From: Canna indica
Lineage: Eukaryota; Streptophyta; Magnoliopsida; Zingiberales; Cannaceae
Assembly: GCA_034359265.1 (NCBI GenBank)
Contig: CP136893.1
Coordinates: forward strand, 24,002,001 to 24,066,000
Direction: 5' to 3'
DNA length: 64,000 nucleotides
Shown piece after piece: positions 11,533 to 21,837 of the stretch (position 1 is the first letter of the stretch; each line of letters begins with the position of its first letter). Below the pieces are notes generated by a model. That model was not told where the DNA came from. It saw nothing but the letters and a program-made list of their open reading frames with translations, and ran no database searches. The translations under genes and the position numbers were made by a program.

Positions 11533-13922
11533 TGTTATAACCAAAAATTTTATTTTTATTTTTGGTTGGCTTCATGCAGGAAAATGAAAACTCAAGGTGG
11601 GCAAGTTAGCGGGGTCTCGAGTCTCAAGAAATTTTTAGTAAGAGTTTAAATTAAGAAGAAGAAAAAATATGATAATGAGATATTCATGTAAAAAAAATGT
11701 TATTGTTACTATTGTTGTTCCACGATCATAAAATTTAGTCGAACTCGGTGATTCGATCGGAATTCAAATCGGACGCAAATTAGATATACTAAGGTTTTTA
11801 TAAATAAATTAAAGGGAGGGGTAAAATAGTAATTTGGGGTTAATTTTAACCCCAAATCAATTAAAAATGGTAACTTGGGGTTAATTGTTAACCCCAAGTT
11901 ATAAAATGGGGGGGGGGGGGGCGCGATCGCGACCTAGAGAGAGCAGCGTGAGAGGGGAAAAGGAGGGCGATCGCGGCAGCGATGATCTCGGCCCGGCGAT
12001 CTCGGCGGCGGTGGCGATTGGAGCTCAGCCCTGTTTCCTAACTATGAGCTGCCGCCCCTTTTTGTTTCCCGAGTTGTGGGTACCGGATTTATTTCTCGCC
12101 GTGTGGTTTTCTGCTAATCGGGGGTGGTTCGGACAAAAGTTTTCGGTGCTGCTTCTTTGTAGTTCTTGTGCAATGATGTATCAGATTTTGGGGTGGTGAT
12201 CGATGGCTGGAATTGTTGCGATGGAGCAAACTGCTCTCAGGATGCCTCGGCTGATTGATTTTGCCAATTACTGATTGAATACCCTGTTTACTGGTGTGTG
12301 ATCTCGCGATTACAAACCTATTTCTATGCTTCCTGGTGTGTGATCTCGTGATTACAAACCTATTTCTATTCTTCCTGTTGTGTGATTTCTCAATTAAAGA
12401 TTTAACGTTGTTTCACTTTAATACCCTATTCCTGTTATTGCTTTCGCCAGTTACAGCTTCAATACCTTGTTCATGTTGTTGATTTCGCCAATCTTAGATC
12501 TAATGTTATATAAGATTGGATGCTTCTGTTGAATCGAATGATGTTTATTAAGAAATGTTTGAACTGTAGTCGATTGCATGAATTCTCTTGCTATCTGTCG
12601 ATTGCTTACCAGTAGATGCTCTGTATTGTATCTGTGAGTTGGTGAATCGGGAGGAGGGGTGAGTTCGGTAAATGGGATGCCGGTCGGTGATCAATTGTTT
12701 CCTTGATGTCTCTGTCGAGCAATGAATCATGAACAAAGTGGGCATCGGGTATTAGATTGATGAAATGGGTGAAATCGGGAGATCGGGTGTGTACTCGATT
12801 GGTGCAGACCGAGATCGATTACATGCGGTGTTTGATTTTAAAGGTGGCCTTACATCTGTTGTGTTCAAAACATAGGGATAGAGTAGATGCAGTGAGTAAA
12901 CATAAGGGTGGAAGTATAAATGGTATGTTGGATTTGCATGAGCAGTGTTCAGTGCTAATATTTAGTGAGACTGAAATATTATTATCGGCTTCAAACATGT
13001 AGATATGCACACTCGTCTCATTTTATGATTAGACGTATATGTTGTAGCTTGTTTTGTAAATGCTTGAGTGTCTATGTGGATGTGGACCGGGAAGTTCGTC
13101 AGCCGCCACACTGACGATCGACCCGTGTGGCAGAGCGGGGAAAAACTTCGAGACAAAGGTGATCAGCGCCCGACTCATAGACCGACGAGTCTCTATATGA
13201 TCGGACCGATGGGTCCCTCACCGATGGGTCTTTGGACCGGGAAGCTCGTCAGTACTGCCACGCTGACGACCGACTCGGGTGGTTTGTGTGATAGTAGAAT
13301 GATTTTATTATTGTTTATTACATGTTGAGCATTGTTGATAAGCTTCTACTAAATGGTTGCCAGATAAATGCATAGTTGTATAGAACAAATCTGCATATTG
13401 TTCTCTCCTTGGAGCTTCACCTTGGTTACGGAACATTACGTTATTGCTTACTCGTGCATTTCTGTTGGCTTGTACTGAATGAACATGGTTGTAGGAGATT
13501 TGTCGGTCACTAAGTCCTAGTTGGACTTACCTTTTTTTTACCATCTTGCAGCACTTGCGCGTAGTCGGACAGGTACTAGAGTGTCGTAGCATAGTTGGGG
13601 CGTCAGGAGTAGTCGATCTCGTGGCACGTCGTGATCAGGAGTTGGGTTTGAGGGGGGGGGGTGAGTTATTTCATTTCCATTATGCGTTGTATATGGACAT
13701 TTAAAACCAAATGATTGTTGGTTCAGTGTTAACGGAGTGTGGTCTTTAGCAGTTATTACATTTCTTATGAACTTTGAGTTGAACATTTTAATCTTTTATA
13801 ATATGATAAGCATTTAGATTTCTGTGTTGTCCAATGTGGTATTCTGTGATTATATTGTTGGTTTAGGCTTCGGGGTACCGATAGTACTCTGGCCGGTTAT
13901 GCCTTGGTTTTGGGGTGTAACA
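11533..13922 (+). repeat. 3' LTR of G1 (2390 bp)
   Basis: Starts TGTTATAACC after the purine-rich AAGAGGAGTAG (11520-11530) and ends GTGTAACA. It has two copies of the CTCGTCAG..CTGACGA stem-loop module (about 13090-13130 and 13238-13285). It is about 475 bp longer than the 5' LTR. Confidence 0.92.
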
Positions 13923-14020
13923 TATATTACCTCTATCTTGAACACATTCTTACTTTAGCACCGAAGTGTCTTTTGCAGCCCCCCCTGGAGTTGCACATGA
14001 CTTGGAGACGCCTCGGACTG

Positions 14021-14945
14021 TGCCGCTCCAACTTCAGGAGAGAACTTGACTGTTGGATTTCAAGTTGGACATTTTCTAGTGGGCTAAAGCGTAGAATAAT
14101 AGTGCACTCCAAGCAAGCCCGTAGCGCACCCAACCTATTGCAGGCTGGATGTCGTGCTTGGCCTAGTGCTTGCAGGCGCGGGTCCGCGAAGCCATCGCGG
14201 CCAAGCCGCAATGTCTGTTCATGGCTAGGCTGTGGTGCTGGCACCCAGGCTACGACGTCTTGTCTTCACCAACCGCGACGCCTGTTCGTGACTAGCTGCT
14301 GCCTCATGGGGCAATCGCAAACAACGTTGAAGGCCCTGCCGACCATATTCGACGGGGGCTGGGAGATGGGGCGGCGGCGGCGGCGCCATTGGAGGAAGAA
14401 GAAGGGAAGGGTTGAGGAAAGAAAGTTAGGGTTTTTTTGGATTATAACATGGATTGAACCAGCACTTTAAGCCCGATCGGATTAGGCCCAAAAGCGCCCA
14501 CACGCATGAGCAGACCCAACTCAAGCCAAAGATCACCTAGCCCAGGAGCTCCACCCGACCATACAAGGACACCCACATCCTTCATTCTAGACCCAGGAAG
14601 GATTGTCCCCTCTAACTATCGTCAACCGACGGCAAGCACTCAAGTGCTTTGGAAACTGATAACCATATTTTCGATCATAATTATCCTCTTGTCAGAATTA
14701 AAAGTTGGATAGACATGTCAACACGCACACTAAAAGGCATCATTTTCTCAACACAACCGCCACATTTACTGAAGAAGTCGAAGAGTTGTAGAGCGACAAA
14801 ACCAATGCATAGTGAGGTCTCCTACTCTAGCACATTAGCCAAGGAAGGAACCCGACGAATGTTCATATATTAAACCGAAATCAAAAGTCGACACACTACT
14901 AGAGCTCGACACGAAGTTCTGGGGCTCCGACCAAGCTCGGGGGCT
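14021..14945. repeat. Fragments of repeat X (copy 2) and GC-rich retroelement DNA
   Basis: The part from 14459 matches copy 1 of repeat X up to CATACAAGGACACCCAC. This supports the solo LTR having inserted after CATACAAG in copy 1. From 14890 the sequence becomes CTCGGGGGC, a polypurine-like tract just before the LTR-like start at 14947. The GC-rich stretch 14100-14420 has an open frame with no recognisable domain, so I do not call a gene. Confidence 0.4.
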
Positions 14946-14946
14946 G

Positions 14947-15270
14947 TGGACTAGACTAGCACTTTGGGCCATGACAGATCATGTCCAGATTCAACAGTAA
15001 TGAACTTGACATCTTCAGGATTAACCTCGATTTATTCTTAGCACATCCCCACGAGATTCAAGGAGATACCATCACCCGAGTTATCCATAATCATGTGCTG
15101 TATACAGACACGACGCACATCAGGTATACCCTCGATTCCAATTTCATACCCAACATATGTAATTCTTTCTGACTTGAGCGCTAAAGTGTCTTTGTAGGTC
15201 CCCTCGCCAAAGTCACACCGACCAGGAGATTCGCAAGACTGCATCACCTCGGCTTCATGCAAGAATAGAT
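14947..15270 (+). repeat. LTR-like repeat X, copy 3
   Basis: Starts TGTGGACTAGACTAGCACTTT directly after the GGGGGC tract and contains TACAGACACGACGCAC and CTTGAGCGCTAAAGTGTCTT, all shared with copy 1. Read as the 3' LTR of a decayed element; the right end is approximate. Confidence 0.45.
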
Positions 15271-16225
15271 GTTAATTTGGATTGCATGGCATGGATGAGT
15301 TAGCATTACTATGCATGTGTCAGTATAATTAAAAGTGTTGCAAAAGTATTGATAGTGTTGGATGTATGTTGATGTTGTTTGAGCTATAATTACTATTACA
15401 ATGTTATTGTGATTTGACATGGATGCTGATCTAATTGTGACCCTTAGCCATCAAGCTATTGGGCGGGGCACACATTTTGTGGCCCATTGAACCCGAGGGA
15501 GATCTTGGGCGATGATACGAGTTTTATCCAAGGATGTACCACGGCGTGGAGGCACATGCTCAGTGCATACATGCTATCTTAATGTAGTCATTCTTCTTGT
15601 ATTAGCAAGCAAGGAGGACCACTCCCAAGGTGCGAGAGTGCAGGGGAAACCCAAGAAGCTTTTCTTCTCTTGATTGGTAAAGGCAATCAAAGAAGTTAGG
15701 TGGTGTTTGATTAATAACTCATGTCTTATGGTATTGTATTATTTGTGTAGTAGTTTGGTGTCCATACACTAAATTACAAGCTGTGGTATTTACCCCTTTG
15801 ATGCATTGTAGGAGATATGTGTTAGTGGTTGTTGACATGTAATGGTAGTGGTTAGGAGTTGAGTTAATATGCATACATCATTATGCATCATTTATATTGA
15901 GCTATTAACTTTGGTGTTTGATCGTATTGACATTTATCCTACTCAATTTTTCACTAACACCATTTGTCTTTGATTCAGTTTCGCAGGTGCTGGTTGATAG
16001 ACTAGAGGACGTCTAGTTAGTTAGAGGAGAAGTAGTTGGCTCTAACACCGATTTTCCCTTATTAGTGTTGTATCAATTCCAATTCTTGTATATTTATTCC
16101 TTGTGAAAATATATGTTATTTTATTTTCGTTGTCAGTGTTCACTTCATCATTTGATTCTCGATGTTACGTGTTATATAGTGTTCTCCTTCTGCACTTTTC
16201 TGGATGATATTCGCCTTAATGAGAA
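15271..16225. other. No gene seen; unassigned, probably old retroelement DNA
   Basis: Moderately AT-rich, without convincing frames. Segments such as 15440-15560 (GGGCGGGGCACACATTTTG..) and 15980-16060 look like LTR pieces but I find no partner copy in the window. Confidence 0.3.
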
Positions 16226-16239
16226 TGACCAAGGGGGGG

Positions 16240-16795
16240 GGGGGGGGTATTAGGATAATATTATAGTGTTTGGAAAGAGTATTAACTAATACATGTACTA
16301 AAAATAGTACCACATAAGTTGTATTAGTAATACACTCTTAAAGCTCTTCATTAGCTTGCACTAAAAATTTTAATATTTTGGATACTCATTTTACCTCTAG
16401 TCAAAAATAAAAAATATTAAATATATATAAATATTAAAAAAAATAATTTTAATTTATGAAATATTTTTAATGATAAAATATATTATATATTATATTATAT
16501 ATTATATATTATATTATTATAATATATTACATATAATATAATATTATAGTGTATATTATATTATATTATATTATATTATATTATATTATATTATATTATA
16601 TTATATTATATTATAGTATATTATATTATATTATATTATATTATATTATATTATATTATATTATACATGTTAGTCAATACAGAGCTAATACATGTGCGCA
16701 CCAAATACTATATAATAATAGTATAATACAGACTAGTACTATACATGTTAGTACTATACAATGTACCAAATGGGTGCTAGAGGAATAATATGTGT
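16240..16795. repeat. TATAA-rich repeat, copy 1
   Basis: A pure (TATAT/TATAA)n array of about 120 bp (16549-16663) is followed by 16665-16780. That last part is the reverse complement of the sequence that starts the repeat at 63606 (shared: CATTTGGTAC, AGTACTAGTCTGTATT, TACTATTATTATATAGTATT). This indicates a dispersed non-coding element ending in CATTTGGTAC. A G-homopolymer lies just to its left (about 16232-16247). The open frame made of Ile-Leu-Tyr repeats is an artefact of the array. Confidence 0.6.
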
Positions 16796-17264
16796 AAGCC
16801 AGCTTTATAAAGTTTCAAGGATGCTGCGATTTTAATATGTATTCAACATCTTTTGCTTCGATTTGATATCCTATTGATTTATTTGCTTCACTGGATAGGA
16901 TAAGATATCAAATGAGAGATGGTATTGAATAAAATTTATCAAATTCAATTTTTACTCGATATAATTGTAATTTTATAATTTTATAATCATATTTTTTTTA
17001 ATCCAAGCATTAAACAAATCATAAATTAAAATTAATATCTTATTATATCTCTCTTAATCCGATGAAGCAAAGAAGTCCTATGTAGTATGTATAATGAAAA
17101 GCTAGTTGATCAAGTAATCCATTTAGCTACTTGATGATGGAATTTCAATATAATTTAGGATGGTAGATAAATGATTGAAAAGACTACTGTGGGTGGCTTG
17201 ACCTGACCCAATATAAATCGGGTCAATTTCTAAGAATCAAAAGTGGGTACCAACGAAGATAGTT
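16796..17264. other. No gene seen
   Basis: AT-rich intergenic DNA. The first 45 bp (AATAATATGTGTA .. AAGTTTCAAGGATGCT) recur at 24034-24080, so the flank itself holds a small duplicated segment. Confidence 0.4.
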
Positions 17265-20200
17265 CAAAATTTTGCATTAATAAATTTGGTAGCAAATGTT
17301 CTGATTCTTTTTGGAAATGGAAGAGTCAGAGGCATTGTATTTGTTTGGAAGAAGAACTTTTTTGATATTAGTTGTATCCACAGATGTAATCAAGCAATCC
17401 ATTTATCAATTAACAGGAAAGGACAGACCTTGGCTTTTCACAGGTATCTATGCTAGTACTAATTCAGAATATAGAAGGTTGTTGTGGGAGTTCTTGGGCA
17501 GTATTGATCTCAATAATACACCTTGGTTGATAACATGAGATTTCAATTGTATTGATAGTCAGGAGATAAGTTGGGGGGAAGACCACTAATCTATGGGAGT
17601 GCTTTGAAGACTTTCAAAAAGTTTTGTTCTTCATCTGGTCTCATGGACCTTAAATTCAAATGAGCTAGATTTACATGATCTAATAATAGAGCAGGGGTAA
17701 AAAAAATTTAGCTAGGCTTGACATAGCCTATGCAAATGATAATTGGCTTTCCCTGTTCAACAACACTATGGTGTATCACCTTGCTAGAATTGCTTCAGAT
17801 CATAAACCAATTCAGACAACACTAGGCCTGAGAACACTCCAATTTCTTCAAGCAAAAAATTTGCTTTTGAACTTTACTCGCTGGAATATGAAGAAGTGCA
17901 GAATTTAGTTAGAAATGTTTGGGAGCCTAATAAAAACAGTAATAAGACTATGATTCATTTTGGTAAAAACTTGAAAAGCACCCTAACTTAACAAAGAGCT
18001 TCTCAATGGAGGAAATTAAAAATGCTATTAACAGCTTGGGAAGGGATAAAGCACCTAGACCTGATGGCTTCATACTTGAATTTTATATCAGTTATTGGAA
18101 TTTAATCAAAGAGGCCTTGGTCACTGCAATGAATGAGTTTCATCATAATGCTACAATCCCGAACTCTTGGGGTCAAACTTCACTTGATTTCATTCCTAAA
18201 AAGGATAGTTCTAAAGTCATCACAGACTTTAGGCCCATTGCCCTTTGCAATTTATCATATAAAATACTATCAAATGTCTTAGTGAATAGAATCAAACCAT
18301 TCATAAAGCACCTCATTTCTGAAGAGCAAGTAGCATTTGTGAAATCAAGAAAGCTTCGTGACAATGTCTTACTAATGTCTGAGATTATTGATATAATCAG
18401 TTCTTCGAAGAGGAAGAAGCATTATTGCATCCTCAAATTGGACCTAGAGAAGTTTCATGGAATGCTTTAAGTCAAATTCTAGAGAGAATGAATTTTCCTA
18501 ACCTCACCGGGAAGTGGATGATGGCTTATTTAAGTTCAGCATCTTACAAGTGCAGTATAAATGACATCTATTCATCACTAGACCAACCAAAAAGTTAACA
18601 AGTGCAAGTCAAAAATCCTCTTTTCAGGCAACTGTCAGAATAGTATCAGGAAAGAAGTTTGTAAGATATCAGTGAAGGCTCCTTCCCCATGAAGTATCTT
18701 GGTGCTTTTATAGATAAAAAGAAAGTATCAAATAGCTGTCAAAATCAGTTAGTTGACAAAGCTTTAAGCAAGTTAGATACTTGGGCTGAAAGAACCATTT
18801 CCCAAGCAGGAAGGGCTACACTTATCAATTCTGTGATGAACTCTATTTCAACTCACACCTTAGCTACCACCAATCTAAACGAAAAAGGTAATTGATAAGT
18901 ATAAAAGTGTGACAAAAAGTTTTCTTTGGAGCTCAAATGCTAAAAAAAGGGTTTTCATCTAGTAAATTAGAATAGGGTAACTCTAAGTAAATCCAATGGT
19001 GGTCTAGGGATAAGGGACCTTTCCATTGTTAAACTCTCCATTCATGCTAACAGAGTTTTACCCCTCCTAAACAAAGAAGTTTACCCATGGTCAAAGTTAA
19101 TCTCTGCAAGGTACCCAGACTTACATCCTTGGAAGGGAACCAACCAAAGAAATCTTGGACCTTTAGAAGTTTGCAGGTTTCTATTGAAAAACTTAAGTTG
19201 GGTTTGAAAAAGAAAATTGGCAATGGAAAATCTACTGATATCATGTGGGATCCTTATATAGACTGTACTCACTTGCAAGATGGCCTACCTTTATAAATAC
19301 TAAGAAAGTGTGTAATATCAGTGAAATTTTAGAATTGATACATGATGGGAAATGGTCAACTAATACCTTAACTGGCTACTTTGGAGATTCACTAATTGAT
19401 AGAATCAATAGCATTTACATTCCTATTCATGATGTTGATGATAATTGGGTAGGGAATCAAAGTGAAAGAGGTCTTTTAAACTCCAACTCTGCTTATAACT
19501 TTCTCAAGGAGAAAGATCAACTACATAGCCTTAGTTTGTTTAAATGGGAGAGGATAAGGAATGCAACAGTCACTCCTAAAGCAAAAATTTTGCTTGTAAA
19601 CTATTGCTTGACATGCTACCTAGCAGTAGCTATCTATCTAGCTTCACAAAAATTGAAAATAGTCAGTGCTTCGTATTCAAGGACTATACTGATAACCTGG
19701 AGCACATCTTTTATAAACGTGAAGCTGCAGTTGAATTCTGGAGCGAAGTTGAAGCTAAATTTTGCTTCAAGTTTCAGTTTAAAAACTCGTGGGCTAATGA
19801 CAGTTGGCTTGAGGAAGGAAGTCATTTTGACAAACCTTTGAGGAACAAACTAATTGGCTTCATCATTACTGGTCATTGGCACATATGGAAAAACAAGAAT
19901 GAATATTGTTTTAGGGGCAAAAGAATCAATAAAAATATCATTCTTTGGAGAACTCTAGTTGAAATCAGTAGCCCAAGAATATTTCATGAATGTAGTATAT
20001 CTCAGGAGGAGCAGACTGAGACTGATTCAGGTCCCAATAGACAATATGTTCAAAAGGGTCAACAGGATTGTTACACTATTTACTGTGATGCTGCCTGATT
20101 TGAAGATGACACATCAACAAGAATAGGCTTCATCGTCTCTAATAAAAATAAAAAAGTCTTAGCCAAATGTCTCTACTTTGGGAAAACAAGGTCCCCTCTC

Positions 20201-20610
20201 ATGGCAGAAACTTGGGTCATCTGGGTTAGTATTTTGAATGCAAAGCTTCTTGGTATCAAGCACATCAAAAAAAATTTCTAATTGCCTAAGACTTTTGAAT
20301 ATACTAAATGGCAAATTTGATCCTTGGTACCTTGTGGATCTTATTTCTGATATAAGGGTAATTGCTAAGGAGCTCCAGTTAGTTGAATGGATCCATCTCA
20401 AAATAATCTGGCAAGAAGGGCACTCAAAGATGGTAAAAATAATTTGCTCTCTGGATACATATTTGGAAGTTAATTAAATGTTTTGGGTTTACAAGTTCTA
20501 ACAATCTTGTATACTTTGAGCACTTTACATGTAAATTTTCTTTTACACTTTCAGCTTGTAAAGACAATTTATATTTTGATGCAATAAATAAGATGTAAAC
20601 TTATCAAGGA
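17265..20610 (+). mobile_element. L1-type LINE A, 5'-truncated and decayed
   Basis: A single plus-strand ORF2 remnant can be followed through several frames. First the end of the endonuclease domain (FTGIYASTNSEYRRLLWEFL; ARLDIAYAN-like segment near 17720). Then reverse transcriptase (SLGRDKAPRPDGF, FIPKKDSSKVITDFRPIALC, NVLVNRIKPFI, EEQVAFVKSR), a zf-RVT-like part (KAKILLVNYCL..) and an RNase H-like end (CYTIYCDAA, MAETWVIWV). Many stops and frameshifts make it inactive. The 3' end lies near the AATAAATAAGATGTAAAC stretch at about 20583. Plant L1-like elements with a C-terminal RNase H are well known. Confidence 0.85.
18006..18470 (+). pseudogene. LINE A reverse transcriptase core, N-terminal half
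   Basis: 154 open codons hold motifs typical of plant LINE RT: KAPRPDGF (usually APGPDGF), IPKKDSSKVITDFRPIALCNLSYKI split over adjacent motifs, and VNRIKPFIKHLISEEQVAFV. The catalytic YADD region that should follow is missing: the sequence continues with the C-terminal part from about 18600, so there is an internal deletion. Confidence 0.85.
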
Positions 20611-21037
20611 GAATATGGTTATACGATTATACCTAATGTACCGGCGAGGAGTATACGGCCATGGGCCCTCTGTCTTCTCCACTCAATCACAAATTTTAGT
20701 ACTTAAATACGCTTGAACAAATTTTCGTTATAAAATAAATATTGAAATTGAAATTAGGGATATTTCAATTAACAAATATATTCAAATTTGAACTCTACGA
20801 CAAAATCTGACCATAACTAATATTTTTTTTACAATAAATTTATCCATCCGTCCATTTGATTTTAAATTTATTTTTGAATCGATTACATGACATTCTTATT
20901 CTCATGCAAAGTTACAAACTATATAATTGTGGAAACATTTAAATCATGAACTCTTTGTAAGATAAATTTAACACATTATAAAAGTAAATATTAATTGATG
21001 CATTTTTGTTGTAAAATTTAAATCTTAGTTAATTAGG
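20611..21037. other. No gene seen
   Basis: AT-rich intergenic sequence between LINE A and the MITE upstream of the kinase gene. Confidence 0.5.
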
Positions 21038-21045
21038 GTTGTATA

Positions 21046-21601
21046 TAGGGGTGACAATTTTATCCGCATCCGCTAACTAAAAATCGCATCCGCACCGTAT
21101 TTGATCCATATTCGCAAGTAAAAATGAATATGGATACGAATTTAGAAAATTTATATCCGCGCGGATACCGTGCGGATACGAATATGTATGTGGATCTGCA
21201 CTGTATCCGCACCGCCCATCCGCGTCTCTGAATTACTATTTTGTCCATATAAGTTATTAATATATATATATATATATATAAGAGTTCTATAGTAATTTCA
21301 TGTCAAGATGAATTTTGAAGTATATTATATATTTATTTTGGATCAATGAATTGATAATTTATTAATTTTTTTATTAAATATATTATTTTAATATATTTTT
21401 ATTAAATACGGTGCGGATACGGATGCAGATATTTTTATTAATATATGTTATTAAATATTCGCATTTGAAACGATGCAGATATGAATATTCATATTCACAT
21501 CCGTAGCGAATACGATACGGATACGAATGTGCAGATATGGGGTGCGGTGCGGATACGAATAATTCAGTATCCGCACCGTATTCGATCGGTTGCCGGCCCT
21601 A
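21046..21601. mobile_element. hAT-type MITE with GCGGATAC-rich interior
   Basis: Starts TAGGGGTGACAA and ends GGTTGCCGGCCCTA, imperfect inverted ends, flanked by a perfect 8-bp duplication GTTGTATA (21038-21045 and 21602-21609). An 8-bp duplication and TAGGG-type ends are the mark of hAT elements. The 556-bp interior is built of degenerate ATCCGCA/TGCGGATAC units at both ends around an AT-rich core and has no coding capacity. A truncated relative is at 59490-59679. Confidence 0.85.
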
Positions 21602-21720
21602 GTTGTATAATATAATTTACCCCCTTTCATTAAATGGTACGCGTATACAAATTTAAGTATATATTTTTGGTTAACTTGTAATACATCCCCAGAAAAATCC
21701 AATACTGCTTCCCTGGGATA

Positions 21721-21733
21721 TTATATATATATT
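21721..21733 (+). promoter_or_regulatory. Possible TATA box of the CIPK gene
   Basis: TTATATATATATT lies about 105 bp before the kinase ATG, a reasonable place for a TATA box with an 80-nt leader. The call rests on sequence and spacing only. Confidence 0.35.
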
Positions 21734-21837
21734 TACCTCCTCCGGGATTTGAGCATCAACGTCCACTCCTTGCTTTTGCTCTTTTTATGCCAATTTGTCA
21801 TCGAGTTCGGAATTGAAGAAGGCCAGCAAAGCCCAAG

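Larger units (their letters stand above)
5925..13922 (+). mobile_element. Ty3/gypsy LTR retrotransposon G1, integrase-deleted
   Basis: Complete from TGTTATAACC (5925) to GGTGTAACA (13922), flanked by the perfect 5-bp duplication TATAT (5920-5924 and 13923-13927). Order of parts: 5' LTR, tRNA-Met-type primer site, gag with a CCHC knuckle, protease, reverse transcriptase, RNase H, a short tail remnant, purine tract, 3' LTR. The protease-RT-RNase H order, with the tail protein segment before the 3' LTR, fits Ty3/gypsy; a chromovirus of the Tekay/Del kind is likely but inferred. The integrase core is missing and the frame is broken at several points, so the copy cannot move by itself. Confidence 0.93.
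4364..14020 (+). repeat. LTR-like repeat X, copy 1, split in three by later insertions
   Basis: Pieces at 4364-4477, 5736-5924 and 13923-14020 join into one sequence once the solo LTR (4478-5735) and the gypsy element (5925-13922) are taken out. The joined sequence is similar to 14459-15270: both have GGACTAGACTAG near the start, TACAGACACGA in the middle, and a final GTGTCTTTGCAG/GTGTCTTTGTAG-type segment. The ending resembles LTR ends of plant Ty3 elements of the Tat group; that assignment is inference. Start and end are approximate. Confidence 0.5.

Noticed and set aside
13904..14470. 188-codon open frame after G1
   Set aside because: It begins in the G1 3' LTR and runs across the insertion border, so it cannot be an ancestral gene; no domain is recognisable.
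16549..16788. 79-codon open frame with Tyr-Ile-Leu repeats
   Set aside because: Pure translation of the TATAA microsatellite.
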